64,000 bases of DNA from Streptomyces brasiliensis (GTDB lineage Bacteria; Actinomycetota; Actinomycetes; Streptomycetales; Streptomycetaceae), in the NCBI RefSeq assembly GCF_014647875.1, contig NZ_BMQA01000001.1:248001-312000 (forward strand). The letters run 5' to 3'. This document shows, one piece after another, positions 25,045-33,044 of this stretch. The notes under the pieces were generated by a model. It was not told the DNA's origin. It saw only the letters and a list, made by a program, of their open reading frames with translations, and searched no databases. Every line of letters starts with the position of its first letter. Within the stretch, counting starts at the first letter, position 1. The position numbers and the translations under genes are program-made.

Positions 25045-26181
25045 ATGTTGACGGTCGAATCCCTCAAGAAGAGCTACGACGACACGGCCGTGCGCAGGTC
25101 GAAGCGCCGCTCCGACGACGGCAGCCGCGTGTTCGCCGTCGGCGGGGTCGACTTCGAGGTCCACGACGGCGAACTGTTCACGCTGCTGGGCCCATCGGGC
25201 TGCGGCAAGACCACCACCCTGCGCTCGGTGGCGGGCCTGGAACGGCCCACCGGCGGCCGGGTCACGCTCGGCGGTCGGGTGCTGTTCGACGACAAGCAGG
25301 GCATCAACATAGGGGCCAACCGGCGCGGCCTCGGCATGGTGTTCCAGTCGTACGCGATCTGGCCGCACATGTCGGTGTTCAAGAACGTGTCGTTCCCACT
25401 GGAGGTGATGCCCCGCGCCAAGCGCCCCGGCCGCAAGGAGATAGAGGAGCGTGTGGAGCAGGTCCTGGAGGTGATCGAGCTGGGCGCCTACGCGTCCCGG
25501 CCCGCCACCAAGCTCTCCGGCGGCCAGCAGCAGCGCCTGGCTCTCGCCCGCGCCCTGGTGACGCGTCCCGAGCTGATGCTGCTCGACGAGCCGCTGTCCA
25601 ACCTCGACGCCAAGCTGCGCGAGAACATGCGCTTCGAACTCAAGCGACTGCAGCGCGAGTTGAACCTCACGGCGATCTATGTGACGCACGACCAGGCCGA
25701 GGCGCTGGTGATGTCGAGCCGGATCGCCGTGATGAACCAGGGCCGCATCGAGCAGATCGGCAAGCCCCGCGAGATCTACACCAGGCCCGCGACCCGGTTC
25801 GTCGCCGAGTTCATCGGCACCTCCAACTTCGTGGAGGCCAAGGTGACGTCGGTGCGCGGTGACGAGGTGGAGGTCGACACCCCGCAGGGCCGGCTCCTCG
25901 CCCACAAGGTGGAGAAGGTGCCGCTGGTCGGGGACACGGTGCTGATCTCGATCCGGCCCGAGTGCGTGGACCTGACCCGCGAGCGGCGCGGCGACGTCCC
26001 CAACGAGTGGTCGGGCACGGTCCTGACCCGCGCCTTCATGGGGGACGTGGTCGACCACATCGTGGGGGTGGGCAACCTGGAGATCCGCAACCGGTCCAAC
26101 CCGACGCTGTCGATCCCGCCGGGCACCGAGGTGCACTTCTCCGTCGCCCCGGACAAGGTGACGCTCGTCCCGGTCGACTGA
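25045..26181 (+). CDS. ABC transporter ATP-binding protein with TOBE domain
   Basis: 378-residue ATPase for the importer. Walker A is GPSGCGKTTT, the signature LSGGQQQRLALARAL, Walker B LMLLDEPLSNLDAK, and the H-loop YVTHDQAEA. A TOBE domain fills the C-terminal ~120 residues (TSNFVEAKVTSVRGDEVEVD onward), as in the FbpC/PotA/UgpC group. A small basic insert (RRSKRRSDDG) separates the first strands. It is followed 3 bases later by the MFS gene. Confidence 0.9.
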   Translation: MLTVESLKKSYDDTAVRRSKRRSDDGSRVFAVGGVDFEVHDGELFTLLGPSGCGKTTTLRSVAGLERPTGGRVTLGGRVLFDDKQGINIGANRRGLGMVFQSYAIWPHMSVFKNVSFPLEVMPRAKRPGRKEIEERVEQVLEVIELGAYASRPATKLSGGQQQRLALARALVTRPELMLLDEPLSNLDAKLRENMRFELKRLQRELNLTAIYVTHDQAEALVMSSRIAVMNQGRIEQIGKPREIYTRPATRFVAEFIGTSNFVEAKVTSVRGDEVEVDTPQGRLLAHKVEKVPLVGDTVLISIRPECVDLTRERRGDVPNEWSGTVLTRAFMGDVVDHIVGVGNLEIRNRSNPTLSIPPGTEVHFSVAPDKVTLVPVD

Positions 26182-26184
26182 CCG

Positions 26185-27414
26185 ATGGCGCTTCCTCAGG
26201 TACTGCGCAATCGAGATTTCGCCCTCTACTGGGGCGGCGTCGTGCTCTCCCAGATCGGGACCCGGGGCGCCGTCGCCGCCAACCTCTACCAGGTGTACCA
26301 GCTCACCGGTTCCACCGCCCAGGTGGGACTGGTGGGCCTCGCCCAGGCGGTGGCCCTGCTGGTGCTCTCGCCGATCGGCGGGATCTACGCCGACCGGCTG
26401 GACCGGCGCCGGCTGCTCCAGGTCACGCAGTGCGTGGCCCTGGCGGTGTCGGTGGCGCTCGCGGCCATCACGCTGGCGGGCGCCGCCACCGTGTGGGCGG
26501 TCGTGGTCTCCTCGCTGCTGGCGACGGCGGCGGCGACCTTCGACCAGCCCGCGCGGCAGGCGCTGATCCCGGCGATGGTGCCGCGCGAACGGCTCGTCGA
26601 GGCGTTCGCCCTGCTCAACCCGTCGCGTGAACTCGCCGTGCTGGTGGGTCCCGCGTTCGCGGGTGTACTGATCGCCGTCGGCGGGCCCGGCGCGGTGTAC
26701 GTCTTCGACGCGGTGACCTACGGCGCGCTCGTCGTCGTCCTCGCCCTGGTGCGGGTGCCGCCGCTCAAGGTCGACGGCGAGCGGCGGTCGCTGTGGCACA
26801 GCATGCGCCAGGGTGTGCGGTACGTCGCCGAACGGCCCGTCGTCTGGCAGCTGATGGGTCTGGACATGACCGCCACGGTGTTCGGCGCCTACCGGGTGCT
26901 GCTGCCCGCCTTCGCCGCGCAGATCCTGCACGTCGGCCCGACCGGCTACGGCCTGCTGTCCGCGGCCCCCTCGGCGGGCGCGCTGATCGGCTCGGTGTGG
27001 GTGTTCCGGCTGGTGCGCACGGCACGCGCCGGGCGGATCGTGCTGTGGGGCACGGCCGCGTACGGCCTGGCCGTGGTCGGCCTCGCGCAGTCGCGGACGT
27101 TCCCCGTGGCGATCGTCATGGCCCTCGCCCTGGGCGCCGCGGACGCGGTCGCGACGACCGTGCGGCACGCCGCCGTCCAGGTGGAGACGCCGGATGAGCT
27201 GCGCGGGCGGGTCTCGGCGATCTACCAGATGTGCTCGCGGGGCGGTCCCGCGATCGGCGACTCCCTGATGGGTGTGGCGGCGGGTGCCCTCGGCCCGGTC
27301 GTCGCGCTCACGCTGGGCGGGCTGGTGCCGACGGCGGTCTCCGCGGCGAGCGCGGTGCGCAGCCGCACGGTGCGCGAGTACAGCGTGTCCAAGGCGGAGC
27401 CCGCCACCTCCTGA
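26185..27414 (+). CDS. MFS transporter, EntS-like (MFS_3)
   Basis: 409-residue major facilitator with about 12 membrane helices. The opening LRNRDFALYWGGVVLSQIG is typical of the MFS_3/EntS group, and the loop 2-3 motif shows as GGIYADRLDRRRLL. It is co-transcribed 3 bases after the ABC ATPase and 40 bases before cupin 2. It may export a toxic intermediate or act as a second importer. Substrate cannot be read from sequence. Confidence 0.82.
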   Translation: MALPQVLRNRDFALYWGGVVLSQIGTRGAVAANLYQVYQLTGSTAQVGLVGLAQAVALLVLSPIGGIYADRLDRRRLLQVTQCVALAVSVALAAITLAGAATVWAVVVSSLLATAAATFDQPARQALIPAMVPRERLVEAFALLNPSRELAVLVGPAFAGVLIAVGGPGAVYVFDAVTYGALVVVLALVRVPPLKVDGERRSLWHSMRQGVRYVAERPVVWQLMGLDMTATVFGAYRVLLPAFAAQILHVGPTGYGLLSAAPSAGALIGSVWVFRLVRTARAGRIVLWGTAAYGLAVVGLAQSRTFPVAIVMALALGAADAVATTVRHAAVQVETPDELRGRVSAIYQMCSRGGPAIGDSLMGVAAGALGPVVALTLGGLVPTAVSAASAVRSRTVREYSVSKAEPATS

Positions 27415-27454
27415 ATCTCCACCTCCCCCGTATGTCCTGCTGTTGGGAGACACA

Positions 27455-28522
27455 TTGAGTACGCACACCACGACCGGGGTCACCCACTATCACGTGCAGA
27501 AACGACGGCGTGCCGCCTTCATCGAGGAGTGGCGCAAGAACCAGCGCACGGTGGTCGAGCTGGAGGACGTCGTCATGCACCCGACCGAACGCGGCAGCCG
27601 GGTCGGCGTGTACGTCGGCGCCGACGGCGACCGCCCGACGCGCACCATGGACGCGCTGGCCCACGAACTGGACCCCGGAGTGACGACGACCGTCCACCGG
27701 CACTCGTGGGACGCCATGGTGTTCGTCGTGGCCGGCTGGGGCTGGACCGAGATCGACGGCAAGCGCATCGACTGGGGGCCCGGCGACTCGCTGCACCTGC
27801 CGTCCTGGTCCTGGCACCGCAGCGGCAACGAGGGGCAGGAGACGGCCCGTTACCTCACCTTCTCCAGCGGGCCGCTCCTGGAGACGATGGGCATGGCCGT
27901 CCTGGAGGACGCGGGCCACACCCCGGTCGCCGAGCTGGCACCCCGCCCGCCGTTCTCCCCCGGCCGCGACGGCGCCGACCCGTATGCCACGCGACTGCGG
28001 CGCCTGGGTCGCGACCAGGAGGCCCGCCGCTCGGGCCGGCTGCACACCAGCTGGGACGAGCTGGAGCTGCGCAACACCCCGCGCGGCACCCGTACGACGT
28101 TCCTGCTGGACCGTGCCATCGGCTATCAGGCGTCCGGCATCACGATGGCCATGTTCGAGATCGGCCCCGGACGCGCGCAGTCGATGCACAGGCATCCGGG
28201 CGAGGCGTGGCTGTACGTCGTCGAGGGCAGCGGCGAGAGCTATCTGGGCACCGAGCCGGAAGGCGGCGAGCGGCACCCGTGGAAGAAGGGCGACATCATC
28301 GTCGTCGATCACTTCCTGTGGCACCAGCACATCAACACGCACCCGGAACACACCGCCAAGGTGGTCCGCATCCATATGTTCGACAGCCTGCTGGAGACGA
28401 TGCGGGCGCTGTGCGATCCGCTGGTGCTGTTCGAGGAGCCGCCGGACCACATCCGTGACGCGCAGGCCGGCGACCCGTCGACGATCGAGTGGCCGGCGCT
28501 GACGCGCCCCACCTGGCCGTGA
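27455..28522 (+). CDS. Bicupin protein 2, candidate dioxygenase
   Basis: 355 residues with two cupin folds. Cupin 1 reads TTVHRHSWDAMVFVVAGWGW with later SWSWHRSGN. Cupin 2 reads QSMHRHPGEAWLYVVEGSGE with DHFLWHQHIN. Both keep HxH and a later His, so either may bind Fe. I start at a TTG (27455, MSTHTTTGVTHYHVQK) because GGGAGA stands 6 bases upstream and the upstream part of the frame looks non-coding. It lies 16 bases before the AAA+ ATPase gene. Ring-cleaving or decarboxylating activity on an aromatic acid is probable but unproven. Confidence 0.75.
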   Translation: MSTHTTTGVTHYHVQKRRRAAFIEEWRKNQRTVVELEDVVMHPTERGSRVGVYVGADGDRPTRTMDALAHELDPGVTTTVHRHSWDAMVFVVAGWGWTEIDGKRIDWGPGDSLHLPSWSWHRSGNEGQETARYLTFSSGPLLETMGMAVLEDAGHTPVAELAPRPPFSPGRDGADPYATRLRRLGRDQEARRSGRLHTSWDELELRNTPRGTRTTFLLDRAIGYQASGITMAMFEIGPGRAQSMHRHPGEAWLYVVEGSGESYLGTEPEGGERHPWKKGDIIVVDHFLWHQHINTHPEHTAKVVRIHMFDSLLETMRALCDPLVLFEEPPDHIRDAQAGDPSTIEWPALTRPTWP

Positions 28523-28538
28523 ACGGGGGACGTACGCG

Positions 28539-29426
28539 GTGAGCAGCGCACTGCCGCAGGGCGTGGCCGGGATCCACGCCCTGCCCGCCGACCACCATGA
28601 CGGCCCGTGGGACTCGGTGATCGTGGATCCGCGCGTGAAGGAGCGACTGCTCGCGACCGCCGTCCTCGTGCTCCGGCACGGGCGGCGGCTCGCGGGCTCG
28701 CCCGTGGCCCCGCACGGGCTGGTCGTCCTCGCCGGACCACCGGGTACCGGCAAGACGACCCTGGCGCAGGGGCTGGCCCAGGCCGCCGCCCGGACCCTGG
28801 CCCCGCACGGGGCGACGACCCTCGTCGAGGTCGATCCGCACGCCTTCCCCAGCGAGATGCTCGGCGAGAGCCAGCGGGCCGTCTCCCGGCTGTTCCGCGA
28901 GACCCTGCCGGAGCTGGCCGCCCGCCGGCCGCACACCCTGGTCCTCGTCGACGAGGTCGAGGCGCTCGCCGTACGTCGGCACTCGGCGTCCTTCGACACC
29001 AACCCGGTCGATGTGCACCGGGCGACGGACGCCGTGCTCAGCGGGCTCGACGTGCTGCGGGCCCAGCGCCCCGGCACGCTGCTGGTCGTGACGACGAACT
29101 TCGCCGAGGCCGTCGACGACGCGTTCCTGTCCCGCGCCGACCTCGTGGTGCACACCGAGCTGCCCGACGAGTCGGTGGTGCCGAGGATCGTCGCCGACTC
29201 GCTGTACGGACTCGCCGCCCAGTGGCCCGAACTGCGGCCGTTGGCGGAGGACTCGGCGCTGCACCAGCGGATGGGCAAACTGCTGGCCGGCCTCGACGGC
29301 CGCCGGATCCGCAAGACCGTTCACGGCGCTCTGGCCCTGCGCCTGGAGACGGCGCGCGAGCCGGGACTGCTGAGCGCCGACGACCTGGTCACGGCGGCGG
29401 AGGAGGCAGCCCCGGACCGCCCGTGA
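28539..29426 (+). CDS. AAA+ ATPase, Pch2/TRIP13-like
   Basis: 295 residues. Walker A GPPGTGKTTLAQG, Walker B TLVLVDEVEAL, sensor 1 LVVTTNF, and an arginine-rich DGRRIRKTVHGAL near the C-terminus give a single AAA+ module. The segment EVDPHAFPSEMLGESQRAV matches the substrate-threading pore region of the Pch2/TRIP13 clade. TRIP13 remodels HORMA proteins, and bacterial relatives occur in CBASS defence, but no HORMA protein, cyclase or effector is here. Instead it is the last gene of the importer-cupin operon. The likely role is remodelling or activating a cupin or other enzyme of the pathway; this is inference. GTG start at 28539. Confidence 0.8.
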   Translation: MSSALPQGVAGIHALPADHHDGPWDSVIVDPRVKERLLATAVLVLRHGRRLAGSPVAPHGLVVLAGPPGTGKTTLAQGLAQAAARTLAPHGATTLVEVDPHAFPSEMLGESQRAVSRLFRETLPELAARRPHTLVLVDEVEALAVRRHSASFDTNPVDVHRATDAVLSGLDVLRAQRPGTLLVVTTNFAEAVDDAFLSRADLVVHTELPDESVVPRIVADSLYGLAAQWPELRPLAEDSALHQRMGKLLAGLDGRRIRKTVHGALALRLETAREPGLLSADDLVTAAEEAAPDRP

Positions 29427-29442
29427 AGCGTGCTCCGCACAT

Positions 29443-29482
29443 GACTTCGGCCCCGCACCCGTCGGCAAAGGTGCGGGGCCGA
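29443..29482. terminator. Bidirectional terminator between convergent genes
   Basis: CTTCGGCCCCGCAC (29443-29456) pairs perfectly with GTGCGGGGCCGAAG (29469-29482), a 14-base stem with a 12-base loop. It lies between the AAA+ gene stop and the convergent cupin 3 stop. Confidence 0.75.
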
Positions 29483-29506
29483 AGCCGTTCATGCGGTGTC
29501 GTACGG

Positions 29507-30517
29507 TCAGGACGGCTGCGGCGCCTCGTACTCGGGCGCGTCCTCGAGGAAGTGCACCGTGTCGTAGCCGAGGTGCTTGAAGACGCGGTTCTGCGCGGAC
29601 AGCAGGCGCAGGGGTGTGCCGTCGTACGAGAACAGCTGGCACACGTGGTTCTGCGGCACGTACAGCGTGTCGCCCTTGGTGATCTCGTGCCGGGTCGGCT
29701 CCAGCGCCACGCGCGCGTAGTACTTCTCGGCGATCTCCGCCTCGACCTCCCACTGGAGGGCGTAGCCGCTGCCCTCGAGGACGTAGAAGACCTCGTCCGC
29801 CATCTTCCAGTACTTGCCCGAACGGCTGCCCGCCGGGATGTCCAGTTCGAAGGCGTCGATGGAGAAGATACGGGCATCGGTGCGCTCCGGCGAGGACATC
29901 ACACGGACCCGCCCGAGCGGGGTGTTCTCCCAGGTGGTGTCAGCGAGGCTGATGACCTTCTTGCGGTCCTGCACACCGGGCGTCCAGATCCGGGACCAGT
30001 CCTCGCGGGGCCCGAACTCGGTCTCGCGCTCGACCGGGCCGCTGCGTCCCTGCTGCCACAGGCCCATGAACATCCAGGTGCTCTTGGCCTTCACGACGAG
30101 GGCGGTGGCGGTCTCGTCGTACGGGTTGAAGTGGCGGTGCACGGAGTCGGTGTGGACGAAGACGAGGTCGTCCTTGGTCCAGTCGTACCGCTGGTCGTCG
30201 TGGATCTCGTAGCCGCGGCCCTCGAGGATGTAGAAGGCCGCTTCGTTCTGGTGGCCGTGGCCGTGGTTGCTGGACTGCGGCGGCAGCTCGACGAAGTGGA
30301 CCTGGATGGTCTGGGTGAGGAAGTCCTCGTCCCCCGGGCCCACCCGCCACCACGTCCGGGACTTCTCGCTGTCGCCGGAGTGGGCCACCTTCGCGTCGTC
30401 GACGACCACGGAGTCGTCACGCACCCGCTTGACCGCCAGCTGCCTGCGGCGGAACTCGCCGAGTCCGTACGTTTCCGAGGTCAGGCCGCGGACGAAGACT
30501 CGCCCCTTCTTGCCCAT
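29507..30517 (-). CDS. Bicupin protein 3, candidate dioxygenase/decarboxylase
   Basis: 336 residues. Cupin 1 (about residues 80-150) has HGHGHQNEAAFYILEGRG and TDSVHRHFNP, a complete 3-His/1-Glu set. Cupin 2 (about 225-310) reads FELDIPAGSRSGKYWKMADE with PQNHVCQLF, where the first histidines are lost. So only the N-terminal site appears functional, the mirror image of cupin 1 at 17932. It is transcribed alone on the minus strand from the promoter with operator 30558-30570. Together with cupins 1 and 2 it makes three cupins in one catabolic island, an unusual number. Confidence 0.75.
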   Translation of the reverse strand: MGKKGRVFVRGLTSETYGLGEFRRRQLAVKRVRDDSVVVDDAKVAHSGDSEKSRTWWRVGPGDEDFLTQTIQVHFVELPPQSSNHGHGHQNEAAFYILEGRGYEIHDDQRYDWTKDDLVFVHTDSVHRHFNPYDETATALVVKAKSTWMFMGLWQQGRSGPVERETEFGPREDWSRIWTPGVQDRKKVISLADTTWENTPLGRVRVMSSPERTDARIFSIDAFELDIPAGSRSGKYWKMADEVFYVLEGSGYALQWEVEAEIAEKYYARVALEPTRHEITKGDTLYVPQNHVCQLFSYDGTPLRLLSAQNRVFKHLGYDTVHFLEDAPEYEAPQPS

Positions 30518-30557
30518 GGTGCCTCCTGTGATGGCCGAAGCCCTCTCTGATCACCTG

Positions 30558-30570
30558 ATGGTCTAACCAT
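30558..30570. promoter_or_regulatory. Regulon operator site 6 (cupin 3 promoter)
   Basis: ATGGTCTAACCAT is palindromic at ATGGT/ACCAT (5-base arms, 3-base centre) and identical to the core of the 11231 and 20758 sites. It lies 41 bases before the cupin 3 start codon. The upstream half-site at 8-base spacing is degenerate here. Confidence 0.6.
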
Positions 30571-30594
30571 AATGCCTTCAGCGCGGGCACAAAA

Positions 30595-30624
30595 GAGTCC
30601 CGGGCCCAGCAGGACCCGGGACTC
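30595..30624 (-). terminator. Intrinsic terminator of the GntR regulator gene
   Basis: GAGTCCCGGG and CCCGGGACTC form a 10-base stem with a 10-base loop. On the minus strand it is followed by TTTTG, a short U tract. It lies 22 bases after the GntR stop and separates that gene from the cupin 3 promoter. Confidence 0.75.
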
Positions 30625-30645
30625 GCATGTCACCGCCGGCGCGGA

Positions 30646-31434
30646 CTACTTGGCCGGGCCGTCGGTCTTCACCCGGGAGGCCGTCCGCCTCAGGTGCGTG
30701 CGCATGATCTCCGCCGCGGCCTCCGCGTCGCGCGCCGCGATCGCCTCCACGAACTGCCGGTGCTCCTTCGATCCGCGCTGCCCCATCTGCGGCGAGACGC
30801 TCTGCGCCTCGCGCAGGCTCATCAGCAGGGGGCCGTGGAAGGACTGAACGAGCATCTCGACGGCGGCGTTGTGCGTACACGCGGCGACCCGGGTGTGGAA
30901 GTCCGCGGACATCTCCATGTCGTAGGTGCCCTGCTTCACTGCCTCGGCGTGCTCGTCGCACAGCGCGCGCAGTGCGTCCAGGTCCTCCTCCGTGGCGCGC
31001 TCGACGATGAGGGGCACGATGCCCAGCTCGAAGACCAGCCGGGCCTCGGTCACCTCGGACGCCGTCACGGGCGAGAGGGACAGCAGATCGGCGAGGCCCT
31101 CGCCGACCCGGCGCGAGGACGGCGCCGTCACGAACGCGCCGCCGCGGGCACCGACCCGGATCTCGACGAGCCCGCTGGCCTCCAGGCTGCGCAGCGCCTC
31201 GCGCACGGTGACACGGCTCACGCCGAACTGCACACACAGCTCACGCTCGCTGGGCAGCCGGTCGCCCGGCTGCAGCCGTTCCTCCTTCAGCAGGAGGCGG
31301 ATCTGATCCACGATCAGCTGCGAGACACGGCTCGAGGAGACCGTCTTGAACAGGCCCTCGGGCGCGGCGGGACGCTTTGCGGAGGTCTCGTCTCCGGTCT
31401 CGGTACGCGGGGACCGGTTGGGTCGCGATGACAT
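30646..31434 (-). CDS. FadR-subfamily GntR regulator, probable master regulator of the aromatic island
   Basis: 262 residues. Winged helix-turn-helix at about 36-105: LIVDQIRLLLKEERLQPGD, SERELCVQFGVSRVTVREAL, LEASGLVEIRVGARGGAFV. The C-terminal FCD domain keeps the metal/effector pattern (RLVFELGIVPLIVERA, ADFHTRVAACTHN, EHRQFVEAIAARDAEAA). FadR-group proteins bind TGGT-N(0-3)-ACCA-type palindromes, exactly the core found in seven promoters of this window, including the one between this gene and the divergent class II aldolase. The N-terminal ~30 residues are polar and probably disordered. Repression relieved by a pathway acid is the expected mode. The link to the operators is inference from motif class and location. 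Confidence 0.85.
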   Translation of the reverse strand: MSSRPNRSPRTETGDETSAKRPAAPEGLFKTVSSSRVSQLIVDQIRLLLKEERLQPGDRLPSERELCVQFGVSRVTVREALRSLEASGLVEIRVGARGGAFVTAPSSRRVGEGLADLLSLSPVTASEVTEARLVFELGIVPLIVERATEEDLDALRALCDEHAEAVKQGTYDMEMSADFHTRVAACTHNAAVEMLVQSFHGPLLMSLREAQSVSPQMGQRGSKEHRQFVEAIAARDAEAAAEIMRTHLRRTASRVKTDGPAK

Positions 31435-31490
31435 AACCGCATTCTCCCATGGTCAGGGGCTTCGTTGACGTGCACTCTCACAATGGCTTA

Positions 31491-31509
31491 AAGTCATACC
31501 AACAGACCA
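31491..31509 (-). promoter_or_regulatory. Regulon operator site 7 (regulator/aldolase divergent promoter)
   Basis: Read on the minus strand this is TGGTCTGTTGGTATGACTT, two half-sites TGGTCT and TGGTAT at 8-base spacing. It matches the site at 5271 (second half TGGTATGAC identical). It lies 36 bases before the aldolase start and 57 before the regulator start, allowing autoregulation. Confidence 0.5.
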
Positions 31510-31544
31510 AAGTCGCCGTCGACTCTTCGAGGAGGACCGCCGTC

Positions 31545-32303
31545 GTGGGACTTCCGGACGTCGAGGGCCTGCGCGAGCGGATCGCTCTCGCCTGCCGTGT
31601 CCTGGCCGTCACCGGTCTCGTCGAGCACATCCTCGGCCACGTCAGCGCCCGGACCGGGCCCGACTCGCTCCTGGTGCGCGGGCGGGGACCCGTCGAGCGG
31701 GGACTGGCCTTCACCGTCGTCGACGACGTACAGGAAGTCCGTCTCGACGGCTCGGGCGAGGTTCCGGCCGACTGGAGCGCGCCGGGCGAACTGCCCATCC
31801 ACACCGAGGTCCTGCGCGCACGCTCCGATGTCACGGCCGTGGTGCACGCGCATCCGCCCGCGGTCGTCGCCGCGTCGGTCGCGGACCTTCCGTGGCTCCC
31901 GCTCGTGGGCTCGTACGACATCCCGGCGGCCCGGCTCGCCCACGACGGCATCCCCGTCTGGCCCCGCTCCGCCCTGATCCGGCGCCGCGACCTGGCAGAA
32001 CAGATGGTGTCCGCGCTCGGTCACCGCCCCGTCGTCGTGCTGCGCGGACACGGCCTCGTCGCCGTGGGCAGCGGCGAGCCGGCCCACGCCGTCGCCGAAG
32101 CCGTCACCCGCGCCCTCGCCGTGGACTCACTGGCCCGCATCACCCTCGCCGCGGCCGCCACCGGCGCCCCGCTGCGCCCGATCCCGGCCGAGGATCTCGC
32201 CGAGCTGCCGGACCTGGGCCCGGCGTTCAACGTGGCATCGCTGTGGCGCCATCTCGCGGCCCGCGCCGAGCACGAGGGCCCTGGCACGCCACTGCGGCCC
32301 TGA
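31545..32303 (+). CDS. Class II aldolase/adducin family protein
   Basis: 252 residues with the zinc-dependent class II aldolase fold (fuculose-1-phosphate aldolase/adducin family). Metal histidines appear in VVHAHPPAVVAAS, with the third in VVLRGHGLVAVGSG; the N-terminal motif is HILGHVSART. Members in aromatic clusters include decarboxylases and aldolases acting on hydroxylated oxo-acids. The GTG at 31545 is chosen for the GAGGAGG ribosome site about 9 bases upstream; earlier in-frame codons lie upstream of the operator. It is divergent from the GntR regulator. It may catalyse a decarboxylation or an alternative aldol cleavage next to LigK. Confidence 0.8.
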   Translation: MGLPDVEGLRERIALACRVLAVTGLVEHILGHVSARTGPDSLLVRGRGPVERGLAFTVVDDVQEVRLDGSGEVPADWSAPGELPIHTEVLRARSDVTAVVHAHPPAVVAASVADLPWLPLVGSYDIPAARLAHDGIPVWPRSALIRRRDLAEQMVSALGHRPVVVLRGHGLVAVGSGEPAHAVAEAVTRALAVDSLARITLAAAATGAPLRPIPAEDLAELPDLGPAFNVASLWRHLAARAEHEGPGTPLRP

Positions 32304-32354
32304 ACAGCACCGATTCCCGTAGCGTGTGAGGACGGCGGCACGGAACGCTACACC

Positions 32355-32960
32355 GCGTGTGCGTCAGCGGCGACGGCATCCTCGGCCGCCCACCGCAAAG
32401 GTCCGCCTCCCGGCGGACGAACTCCGCGACGAATGAGGCCCGTCGGCGAAGGTCATCCCGAACGGGGTGGCGTACGCCCGTTTCGCGACGACGGATGCGG
32501 CCGAGGCCGCGAAGTGGCGTGCCCGGCCGGGCCGCCATGTCCTCACGGTCGGCGGCATCGAACCCCGCAAGGGTTCACCGGACCAGCCGGTGGCGTACGC
32601 GCTGCTGCGCGCCGCGCGCCCCGACGTACGGCGTTCGACCACCGCGACCACCGGGCCCGCTGGGAGGTCCGGGCCACGGAACTCGGTGTCGAATCCGCTC
32701 GCCTCGGCCCGGTCCCGGACGAGACTCTGCCGTCCCTGGTCTCGTCCGCGACCGCCTTCGCCCTCCCGTCCCTCAAGGAGGGCTTCGGCCTCGCCGCCAT
32801 GGAGGCCCTGGACGCCGGCGTCCCCCTGGTCGTCCGCGACCTGCCGGTGCCGCGCGAGGTCTTTCGCCGGAGCGGCCCGCTTCGCCACGACCCGTTCGGA
32901 CCCGGCCACGGAACTCACGGCAGTGATCGAAACCGACGACCCGACCCGCCGTGGGGCCGG
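32355..32960 (+). pseudogene. Frameshifted glycosyltransferase (family 4-like) remnant
   Basis: Pieces of a GT4-type glycosyltransferase are scattered over frames. An early piece reads KVIPNGVAYARFATTDAAEA then RHVLTVGGIEPRKGS. After a shift near 32580 and loss of sequence, another reads ELGVESARLGPVPDETLPSL then FALPSLKEGFGLAAMEALDA, the donor-binding EGFG segment. No continuous frame joins them and the N-terminal half is missing. The relic fills the gap between the class II aldolase and the LysR gene. Confidence 0.65.
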
Positions 32961-33044
32961 CCGCGACCCGGTGTCCACCCACACCTGGGACCCGCGCCCG
33001 CCGCCATCCGGAGTTCTACCGCTCCTTGTGAACTGCACGACACA

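Noticed and set aside
20949..26181. Iron uptake system under iron control
   Set aside because: Family resemblance exists, but no DtxR/IdeR-type iron box was seen upstream; instead the catabolic operator is present.
21934..27483. Two minus-strand open frames of over 800 codons antisense to the ABC importer and MFS genes
   Set aside because: Composition is Gly/Val/Arg/Asp/His-rich with no domain; they mirror the third-codon GC bias of the plus-strand genes.
28539..29426. CBASS or other anti-phage system because of the TRIP13-like ATPase
   Set aside because: No HORMA protein, CD-NTase, nuclease or membrane effector is nearby; the gene is embedded in an importer-cupin operon.
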